This document shows, piece after piece, positions 39,001 to 51,000 of a DNA stretch of 64,000 nt (its first letter is position 1; each line of letters opens with the position of its first letter). Source of the DNA: Panopea generosa. Lineage: Eukaryota > Mollusca > Bivalvia > Adapedonta > Hiatellidae. Location of the stretch: positions 17,176,534-17,240,533 of the forward strand of contig CM055909.1 in assembly GCA_029582155.1 (NCBI GenBank), given 5' to 3'. Below the pieces are notes generated by a model. It saw nothing but the letters and a program-made list of their open reading frames with translations, did not search any database and was not told where the DNA came from. Both the position numbers and the translations under genes were made by a program.

Positions 39001-42000
39001 TAATCAATATAGGCAAACCTCCACACGCATATCAGGTAGTCCTGGGATGCACTGGCCAGCAGTATTTCACCAGAATCTGTAGTAATATCATATACAATAA
39101 TCAATATAGGCAAACCTCCTTACGCGATCAGGTAGTCCTGGGATGCACTGGCCAGCAGTATTTCACCAGAATCTGTAGTAATATCATATACAATAATCAA
39201 TATAGGCAAACCTCCTTACGCGATCAGGTAGTCCTGGGATGCACTGGCCAGCAGTATTTCACCAGAATCTGTAGTAATATCATATACAATAATCAATATA
39301 GGCAAACCTCCACACACGTATCAGGTAGTCCTGGGATGCACTGGCCAGCAGTATTTCACCAGAATCTGTAGTAATATCATATACAATAATCAATATAGGC
39401 AAACCTCCACACACATATCAGGTAGTCCTGGGATGCACTGGCCAGCAGTATTTCACCAGAATCTGTAGTAATATCATATACAATAATCAATATAGGCAAA
39501 CCTCCACACACAAATCAGGTAGTCCTGGGATGCACTGGCCAGCAGTATTTCACCAGAATCTGTAGTAATATCATATACAATAATCAATATAGGCAAACCT
39601 CCTTACGTGATCAGGTAGTCCTGGGATGCACTGGCCAGCAGTATGTCACCAGAATCTGTAGTAATATCATATATAATTTACTGAAGTGGAGACTGAGGTT
39701 GCTCTAGATTATACACTCACCTTTTACTTAAATAAGTTTGAACAGCTTTAGCATATGAAGCACATAATGGGGAAAAAAGGAAATGTGTTAAAGTGAATTT
39801 GTGTTGCAATTACTAGAAAAATTTATTATATAAATCAGGTAAACACCTAATACCTATAATATGTTTTAGCTGTTAAACACATTGATTAGGTTTGTTTCCC
39901 CCAACTGACTGATTTTTCTCACCAATACATGTATTTTAGAAAGAAGAAACAAAAGACTGAAAAGGGACATACGATTCTTTATTGGCTTTTCTTAATGGTT
40001 TTTACCATTGTCTATGACACTGTGGAGTTGGAGGTGCTTTTGTTATTTTTGTATGGTGTTTTGCGTCGCTTTCAACAATTTTTCAGGCATATTACGATGG
40101 AGTCTACTTGAAACAGTATTCTGAGTGCTGCCACACTAGGGAATCATGTTGCAGACACATGGTATGATACCTCAACCAGTCACATTAAACTGACAACTGG
40201 CTGACCTTGAACTATCTTCTAAATGGTGAGTGCCAAGCGAGGAAGCTTTTAGTACCATTTTTCAAGTCTTTGGTATGATCCAACTGGAAATTGAATCTGC
40301 GTACTTCTGCATGTGAGGTGGACTTTCTACCACTAGACCACCGCTGCTGTAAGGGAAACTGAACTGCTTCCATTTATGTTCAACATGACCAATTTTCTGG
40401 AAGGTTTTACTATTTAGTGGTTATGAATAAAACAACATCAAAGTGATGAAATGTCATTGAAAATAAAATAAAATTTCAACCATATGTACATGTATCTTAT
40501 CTATGCTTTCTTATTACATTCTCAGTAACCATAGTTCAAATAGGAATTCTAGATAATTTTCCAACAATCAGGATGTTTCTTTGGCCATTTTGTATCACTT
40601 TTACCAAATGCCAAACCAAAGTAGGTGATATCCTTTTGCCTTTATTATGAAGCCACTTTACAAATGTGGTGTGTCATTACTGCTTTACTTATAATTTGAA
40701 TAAGTGCTGGTAGTTTATGTTGGTGCAATACTTACTGTCGACAGTAAAATCTACAGCTCTGACCCAGTCTTCATGACCAGGCAATGTAATCACAGGAACA
40801 AACTGAAAGTAAACCAAAATATTACTACAGCAGAAAACATAAAGTAAACTAGAAAATGCAAGAGGCAACGCCCATAACAGGTACATTATAACAGACAAGC
40901 GATTTTGAACCATCATGAAACGTTATATTGCAGGGGTTTTGTTTAGAAAAGGGGAAGAGGCCCACACCTTTTTTAAGGGGAAAAAATGTTGTTTTTTTTA
41001 GAATTTGGGGAAGTTTTCAGATACAAAAGTATGAATGGTTAATGGTTTAATAACATACTGCCAGTTGAGATTAACGTTTTCTGTAGTGCCATTGATTCAG
41101 TGCTCTCAGATTTAAATTTCTACATCTCTTTCTTTTCTGTTCTTGAAATCATCAAGAACACCTTCATTATCATATCTAAAGTATCTACTGTACTTCTCCA
41201 TGGTAACTAATTGTGTGTCTGTGTGTGTAAATTGTCAGTAGTGAGAGCGGAGTGAAGTTGGTTGAAGTTGCATCATCACACACACAACAATATCAAAGCT
41301 GCATCTTCACACATTAGACAATGTTTTCAACTAACAGGGTTCATTAGGACTGGCCGGGGTGTGTGTAGGAGGGGGAGTTTCAGAACGTCTTTTAAAAAAG
41401 TTTCTGATACCTGATGTGCCCTTTGCGTCGGATTTTTTTTAGTTTTCCAATATTTTTGTGACATGTTTACTTTTACCATAAACCATTCCCCCCATTGTTG
41501 TAAAATAAGCGAAATGGGCATGTTTTTTGCAAAAAGGACGCTTTTTAATGAAATGGAAATTTTTTAACGAAAGGGAAAATGACTGACAAGGGGATATTTT
41601 CAACCATAGCAGAATAAATGGGAGAGGGGAAGACGCCGTTAAGCAGAATCTGCTAAAGAAGGAAAAAAAAGCCCTGTATTGTATTTTATGTTGTTTAGTA
41701 AGGCTTCCAACACTGTAAGGGGTCACATCATAACAGTGTACAATATGATAAATAGAGTCAACATTTGACTCCTTTGTATCCAGCAAGAATGCTACTAGTG
41801 CCAATATTAAAGTTTTGTATGATACAGCTTGGTACCAAAACCTCTCAATTGAAACGAGAATCTACCAGCAAGTCACCGCTGTGGTTTGAGATAAGTTAAA
41901 CATTGTTTATCAATGCAGATCAAACCCTCTCATTGAAGTGGGAATCTACCAGCAAGTCACTGCCGTGGTTTGAGACAAGTTAAACATTGTTTATCAATGC

Positions 42001-45000
42001 AGACGAAACCCTCTCATTTGAAGTGGGAATCTACCAGCAAGTCACTGCTGTGGTTTGAGACAAGTTAAACATTGTTTATCAATGCAGACCAAACCCTCTC
42101 ATTTGAAGTGGGAATCTACAAGCAAGTCACCGCCGTGGTTCGAGATAAGTTAAACATTGTTTATCAATGCAGACCAAACCCTCTCATTTGAAGTGGGAAT
42201 CTACCAGCAAGTCACCGCTGTGGTTCGAGATAAGTTAAACATTGTATATCAATGCAGACCAAACCCTCTCATTGAAGTGGGAATCTACCAGCAAGTCACC
42301 GCCGTGGTTTGAGATAAGTTAAACATTGTATATCAATGCAGACCAAACCCTCTCATTTGAAGTGGGAATCTACCAGCAAGTCACCGCCGTGGTTTGAGAT
42401 AAGTTAAACATTGTTTATCAATGCAGACCAAACCCTCTCATTTGAAGTGGGAATCTTCCACCAAGTCACTGCCGTGGTTTGAGATAAGTTAAACATTGTA
42501 TATCAATGCAGACCAAACCCTCTCATTTGAAGTGGGAATCTACCAGCAAGTCACTGCCGTGGTTCGAGATAAGTTAAACATTGTATATCAATGCAGACCA
42601 AACCCTCTCATTGAAGTGGGAATCTACCAGCAAGTCACCGCCGTGGTTCGAGATAAGTTAAACATTGTTTATCAATGCAGACCAAACCCTCTCATTTGAA
42701 GTGGGAATCTACCAGCAAGTCACCGCTGTGGTTCGAGATAAGTTAAACATTGTATATCAATGCAGACCAAACCCTCTCATTGAAGTGGGAATCTACCAGC
42801 ATGTCACCGCAGTGGTTTGAGATAAGTTAAACATTGTATATCAATGCAGACCAAACCCTCTCATTTGAAGTGGGAATCTACCAGCAAGTCACCGCCGTGG
42901 TTTGAGATAAGTTAAACATTGTTTATCAATGCAGACCAAACCCTCTCATTTGAAGTGGGAATCTTCCACCAAGTCACTGCCGTGGTTTGAGATAAGTTAA
43001 ACATTGTATATCAATGCAGACCAAACCCTCTCATTTGAAGTGGGAATCTACCAGCAAGTCACTGCCGTGGTTCGAGATAAGTTAAACATTGTTTATCAAT
43101 GCAGACCAAACCCTCTCATTTGAAGTGGGAATCTACCAGCAAGTCACCGCCGTGGTTTGAGATAAGTTAAACATTGTATATCAATGCAGACCAAACCCTC
43201 TCATTGAGGTGGGAATCTACCAGCAAGTCACCGCCGTAGTTCGAGATAAGTTAAACATTGTTTATCAATGCAGACCAAACCCTCTCATTTGAAGTGGGAA
43301 TCTACCAGCAAGTCACCGCCGTGGTTTGAGATAAGTTAAACATTGTTTATCAATGCAGACCAAACCCTCTCATTTGAAGTGGGACTCTACCAGCAAGTCA
43401 CCGCTGTGGTTTGAGATAAATTTAATGCTGTTAATCAATCGTTAAATAATAATGACAGCACCAACTGACAAAGACGTATTGTACTAATGGTATTATTACA
43501 AAAGCAATCAGTAAGATGAAATGTTGACTAGAGTAATGGTTCTCCGCAACACTGCTCTTATTTCTTTATTTGTTCATATGTATATAAAACAGTGTTTCCT
43601 TGAACTCTCCACATTTAAGACAAATTAAAGTGAAATTCATTTTATGTAACAAATATGTGTCCGACCTTGATTAAGTCTTCTTCCTGTTTTTCAGCATAGA
43701 TGTGAACTTTCATGTCATCACAGGCACACGCAAGTAGTAAACCTGAAATACACACAACAGTACCCAGCTACAGCAATGTTTGTTATCACAGAGACATTTT
43801 GCCCATACATTCATTAAAAATCCAACCCTTTTCATGAAGTCTGCCTATCTGTAATAAAGAGATGAACTACTTCTCAGGTTGTCAGCGGTCCTCCATGGCA
43901 GATTGGTCCAAGACAACATCTGAAGAGCTCTTATGTACATCTCACCACCGAGGTCGTTAAACTTATTCATTTTAAGTTTACTTTTATTGTTTTCAATATT
44001 GTTGAAAATTTTCTCGACACACTGCCTATAATGGATAAATGATCACTTACCTGTCACTACTTAGATTATGGATTCAAACCCAGCTGGGTCTTAACATTTT
44101 ATGCGAGAAAGTTTGCCATTTACTTGAGGAAGGACGATGGTTCACTCAGATTTATTCTGAGGTGTTCCTTCACCATTAAAACTTGATATTAATATGCCTT
44201 AGAATATAACCTGAAATGTGTTGAAAATGGCCTTAAACCCCATTCACAGAAAGGCATTCAGGTTGTTACACAATACAAGTAGGACTGTCTACTAACCGAA
44301 GAAACACAAATATCTTACACCCCCAAGTTACGATGATTAATTGAAAAAGAGATTCCACAATTTTTTAGTATGCTTAGCGGCAACAAAATGATGCATGGTT
44401 CATTTACTTACATGTTCTGTACATTTGAATGCATGTAATAAAAAAGATTCACTTACAGTCTGTGTTAGGTACAATCACCACTGACAAGTCCAAGGCGAAT
44501 CCTGAGCCATATGTTATAGACTGTATCTCTTTGAAATCTGTAAAACAGTAAGAAAACAAGAACAATTCAGTAGAGGATTTTTAGGTTCATTTCACAACAA
44601 TGGAATGAGAGACAGCATGTATACTGTATATCATAACATGACTGTCCAGAAAATAGCTAAGGTATGGAAGGATTTCTTCTAATATCAGTACATCAATTGT
44701 GCCTAAAAAAGTTATCATTCCATAACTGCCAATACAGTTAAACTGTGATAACTTGAGGTGCACATCATTCTACAGACTATGGAACCAGTAGATAGTCGTC
44801 ACATTTTTTTCATCCTGGATTACACTAACATTCTTGATTTGATAGGGACCAATACCCTCAAGTGCAAGGGCGAAATTACAGTAAAGAACAAATGTGAAGG
44901 TGGAGCGTGTGGTCCAGTGGTAGAGCAACAAACTCATGATCAGAGGGTCGTGGGTTCGATCCTCAGCTACAGCTATGTGTGGTGTCCGTGAGCAAGACAC

Positions 45001-48000
45001 TTTTTCCGCATATGCTTTGTACTGGTTCTACCCAGGAAGACTTCGAGCGTGATTTGTCTAAGTTGTAAGAACTTGTTTCACAATCAAAGTAAAATAAATA
45101 AGTTTAAACTAAACTGTGAACTTATTTTGTCAGAATTTTCTTTTTTAACGTAACTTAAAATAAACTTTTTTATGTTGCTGGGCTCTACCAACATGGAACA
45201 ACACTTTTAATAAGTAAATTAAAACCTACCTCCAGTCTCTATTCTACTCCAAACTTTCACACTTGAATCCACAGATGCTGTCACTATCACAGTCCGGCAG
45301 AGTTGTTTCCCTTTGTAGACATAATGTGTAGCAAGGGCTGTGATTGGAGCTGTGTGACCAGCCAAGACCTGCTTTATCTTAAACTGTAAATAAAGTACAG
45401 TGTATAGACAAGTGTGTGTAGACATAGTGGTAAGGGCGGTGATCAATAGGCCCAGATTAAATTTCATGCAATGTTTGCCTTCAAGTTGTCGTAAAAATGC
45501 CTGCGTCACTGTTCCAATCATGACTTTGCAGTTCAATACGTAAAATCTACTTTTTAGTATGGAAATGACAAAATGAAAACTCAAAATTGTGCTTTTAATC
45601 CTCAAATAGGCCTCACAAATAGCACTTATATATTTTTTTCTTAGCAATAAAACTGCACATTTATATCAAACATCATATTCTGTTCAAATACTAAATCGCA
45701 TCCTGCGATTAAGTCAATCATTGGCCAGTATCAGGCTATGCTAAAACATAGATGAATAAAATGGAAAATACCGGCCTGTGTAAAAATGAATTTCTCATAA
45801 ATGATAACCTATAAGGATGAAATCAACCATTATCTTCTAATGGGACCTTCCTCTTTGTGAATCAATGAACTTTTGATCTTTACTGAACAGAAATCCATAG
45901 GTGATATATATTTAATTAAATTACACATAACTTAAGTCATATAAGAGCTGTACTTGTCAGAATCATCATGAGGACCATATAAAGATTGTCTTCTGAAAGA
46001 CAAAGAATTAATTTGAGCAAAACCACTGCCCTTCTGCAAGTATCTCACAAACTTTCTGTTTTTATTGAGCATATCAATCTGTAGACTTGTATTCTGTCAC
46101 AAACCTTATCATCAAGCTTCTCCCATACTATAACTGTCTTGTCCACGGAACCAGACACCATCTCTGTCTCTGCATCTGAATAACAAGTGTATATATTATA
46201 ATATATACTTTATTTGCCAATACTGAATTACATCATTAACATTAAGGATTAAATTGTGTTTTTTATATTTATATTTAAACTTTATTTTCTAACTGTCTTA
46301 GATAAAGCTACCATGTTATTTTCCCATTTTGATATAAACAAGAGGCCCAAGAGGGCCTGAGGATGCTCTACTGACTCACAGTGGCCATAGCACTTTTTGA
46401 AATTCTCCTATGCAATACAAACATTGGGGCGGGGTCATTTTTAACTCTAGGGACACCATTTGAACAAATCTAACAAAACTATAGTTGGTCATCATTACTA
46501 CATAACATTTTGAAAATCTGTTGTACTGTTCATGAGAAGAAGACTTAAAATTTTAAGTTTTGGACTATTTTTAGTAACGGTGGCCATCTTGAATTTTAGA
46601 TAGAAAAAAAATCTTTTGTATAGTCTCCTATGCAATAGAAACATCCATGTGAAATTTCAGTTTAATTGGCCTAGTGGTTTTAGAATAAATGAAAAACGAG
46701 AGAATTTTCTGTTTTCCGACAGTATCCCTATGTAAAATTCTAAGTCCCCTTACAGGGCCCCTACATATTTTAGTCCCTAAATTCTTATCTGCAATCAAAC
46801 CCCTACACAAAGGGATAATTGATATCAAATATGTACAAATCTGACATACCGATTCTTAAGAAAACGATTTTACTAATTCCCAATTTGTACCCTTTTTGGG
46901 CCCCTCCTGACCCCTTAAGACATAGGAACCAAGTCATTTTTACAAATCTGGACCTCCTTCATCTAACAATGCTTTAGTGAAGATATAGGCAAAATCATTT
47001 CCACTTAAAAAAAACAAAAAAATATTATATTGACATGTGTCCCCTAAATGAACTCTCGGGGCAGGGTCATTTTTAACCCTAGGGACACCTAACAAAACTA
47101 TAGTTGGTCATCATTACTACATAAACATTTTGAAAATCTGTTGGGCCGTTCATGAGAAAAAGATTTTTTAAGTTTTGGACTATTTTTAGTAATGGTGGCC
47201 ATCCTGAATTTCTGATCGAAAAAAAAAAAATTCTACTGTATAGTCTCCTACGCAATAGAAATATCCGTGTGAAATTTCAGTTTCATTGGCCAAGTGGTTT
47301 CAGAACAGATGAAAGAAAAAGAGAATTTTCTGTTTTCCCATAGTATCCCTATGTAAAATTCTAAGTCCCCGTACAGGGCCCCTATAAACTTGAGCCCCTA
47401 AATTCTTATCTGCAATCAAACCCCTACACATAGGGATAATTTATGCAAAATATTAACAAATCTGACATACCGGTTCTTAAGAAAATGAATTTAGTAATTC
47501 CCAATTTTTACCCTTTTGGGGCCCCTCCTGACCCCTTTAGACAGAGGAACCCAGTCATTTTTACAAATCTGAACCTCCTTCACCAAACAATGCTTCTGTA
47601 AAGATATTGGCAAAATCATTTCCATTTTAAAAAAAAAATAAAAAAAAATATTATGACATGTGTCCCCCAATTGAACCCTTGGAGCGGGGTCATATTTAAC
47701 CCTAGGGACACCATTTGAACAAATCTAATAAAACTATAGTTGGTCATCATTACTACATAAACATTTTGAAAATCTGTTGGGCCGTTCATGAGAAAAAGAT
47801 TTTTTAAATTTTGAACTATTTTTAGTAATGGCGGCCATCTTGAATTTCAGATCGAAAAAAACAAATCTTCTGTATAGTCTCCAATGCAATAGAAACACCA
47901 GTGTGAAGTTTCAGTTTAATTGGCCTAGTGGTTTCAGAGAAAGTGCTGCTAACAGACGCCAGACGTCAGACGACGGACGACAGACAACGCGCCATCGCAT

Positions 48001-51000
48001 AAGCACTTCTGGCCTTTGGCCAGTAGAGCTAAAAAGGCAGATTATTTGCATTAAACCATAAAGACAATGTCATCGTTGTAACAGTGACATTGTCAACACA
48101 TTTTTAAGGCAACTTATGGCAAATATATATGTGAAACTCGTGACAAGGTGACGTCACACCAGAAAAACAAAAGTGTGGCACCAATGAAATGCAAACTGTC
48201 CCTTTTTAGCTCTGCCCAGCTGCAAATATTTTCCCCTTGGGAAAGTTGATCTAACTGTTCATACACACTGCTTGCAATACTTAAAAAAATGTTGATATTT
48301 GGACATACAAGAAGATAAAACCCATGTTTTCAAAATATAGTAAAAACACATAGATGTCACGTCAGAAGTTGAAGCTAATAAGTGTAACGTCAAAAACGTC
48401 ATCAAATACAAAGGCCAGCTCTACGTTAATTTTGATTAAATTTAAAAATAGCATGCATTAACACTTGATTTGATGTTTTATTGTACAATATAATAAGTTG
48501 ATAACAATACATTAAGCCGATATCACCGATGTCCATAACAAAAAATAACGGTACACGTTAGCTCACATGTCAAATGGTATGATTGAATAAAATATAATGG
48601 TAATCTGTTATACGTCTATATACATACAATTTACAAAGTAATATCAAGTTCCTCTATTACTTTCAAAATTGATAGATGGTCTTCTATATTCAAATTGAAT
48701 GTTTTAATTTTTTTTGTTTTCTGTAACATAAAGAATAGATGATGCTAGGATAAGGGCTATATATTTACATTCCTTGAAACTGTATTTTCTCAAATACATG
48801 CTACATCAGGTCGATTTAAAAATTAGCGTTGTGACATTTTTACTATAAATAATTAAACTGTTATAACTTTGTTATGCGTTGGAGATTTGCAATAATATTA
48901 CCATATGTTGTTCTTTATAAAAACACTATTATGTGATTAAAATAAAATTGATATATGTATAATAGGAAACATTTTATTGGAAGAGAAACTTAGTAGCATA
49001 ATTAACTATACACATTTTTCACCATTTGTGACATTTTTACTAGAAATCGTATTTCCATTAAAAAATATTAAACTTATTTTCTTTTTCAATTTTTACGAAA
49101 ATACTCATTAATAACATGTAAACACGTTTTTTAAAATGTACTTACAGTCTTATTTTGATGAAAAATAAATTAGTGAAATGAATTTAATACTTAGCCATGG
49201 CTTTCTTCATTCCTTTTTTTCCAAAACTCTCATAACTTTAGTTTTAAATTATAATTTTCTGTCTCTTCTTTTATTGTCGCAACCTTCTTTTTTGACATTA
49301 TTTCCGTCAGTCTCAACGTCATACGTGTTTTTAAAAACAATTTGGCTCCATTTGCACCCTAAATAACTTATTAACTCGTACCACTTTATAATTTCTATTA
49401 CATTTCTCACCGTGTTTTTCTGTTGACGCAAAATTGTTAATGTTTACCCTGATGTACGTGTTACAAGATGGTAAAGAAAAATATCACAATTACAACGAAA
49501 ATGAAATTGTCTTTAATTTAGTATAAAATTGTTTATATTATATGATTATTCAACAATATTTACAGTATTTTATTCCCCGTATTACCCTGAAATCAGTGTA
49601 AGCCTCAACTTCTGACGTTGCGTCATAGGCAAACTACAGGGCTGTTTTTATACCAAGCTCCAAGCAGGAAAAAATCATATCAAGTATCATCAAAATCAAC
49701 CTTTTATGTTTAGAATTTGAAGGACACACCAACCTTAATTGAAAAATATAAAAAAATTTCTTCACCTTGACATTTCTTTTTAATCCATGCTATACAGTTG
49801 ACCTTGCCTGAGTGACCAGTCAATGTTTGTAGGATAGCTGCTGGCTTACTGTTGTCTCGAATCTAAAGAATATATATAGGTCAGGCCTTCTAAAATTCCA
49901 AAATGCAAATCGGTCCAGGTTTTTTACTACCGTAAGAATCGCACTTATTTATAAAAAAATCACTAAAATTGCCTTACATTATGCCATTACATGTATGCAT
50001 ACCCCACCCACCATGTCAGCTGCATCGTGTATTTCTCCGTTTATTTATTAATAGGAAACGATTTCAAGTTTATTTGTGTATTATTTATAACATACTTTAT
50101 CACAATGTGTACATTTTAATGACTGACATTATGTTTCCGCTTTACTGAATAATTTTCATTATATCAAAAATGTTCGATCGAACCGGAAGTGATGTAAGTT
50201 TCGGAAGCTGCGTGAAATAATCACCGTGGAAACCAATGCAACGGTTCAACCACAAAAATAAACCATTCAGAACCTGTCCCACATCAAAACAAAATCGGTC
50301 CGGCTTTTATCACTTTCATTAATTAATGTCATTAATTTTATAATTAAAAATTATTTTTTTTAAAAATGAAACAAACAAGTAACACCGCACGTTTTATCAA
50401 ATATTTTAATGACGCAAACAATATTCGGTCCGACCGTCCCAGCTTTGGCTAGCGGTATATCAAAGAAATATACGAACGCAAACACAGTCTTTTGATGAAC
50501 CGACAGAACGCTATGGGTCACTGATCACACATCTAAGGCGTGCTACATATAGACTCTTCCGATAAACTCCCCTAATACCGTCAATGGTTTAGTCGAAATT
50601 GTCATCATTTCGCACAGCAGGTGACAAAACAAACGGATTATTGGGTCAAATTATATTGCCGCAAGGCGTATTTCGCAGGTCAGTATGGCATGGTAAGAGC
50701 AATTTATGAGATTTTATACGACCGATAGAAAATATCTGGACCGATTTTTTATTGAACTTTGAAAATATCTGGACCGATTTTTTATTAAACTTTGAAACGA
50801 AAACCGGTTTTGAACTTCTGAAATCGGTCCAAAAACCGAAAAACCGGCAATTTTAGAAGGCCTGATATAGGTATATAAATAACACATATATGTATGCCAG
50901 CCACAGACCATGTTGATAGCACTGTTTGAAATAAAATGCAACGCAAACGTATTAAATCTTTAACACAGAGTTTAAAAGCAAATATTTCACACTGCAGTTA

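Noticed and set aside
37128..39371. Series of 70- to 134-residue plus-strand frames (MSPES...)
   Set aside because: They are read through the 97-bp array on the strand opposite to ELP2. Each is a by-product of the repeated exon edge, not a repeated protein gene.
37044..39683. CRISPR array
   Set aside because: Units are contiguous with no unique spacers, and the DNA is clearly animal nuclear. The same holds for the 24-, 29-, 33- and 85-bp arrays.
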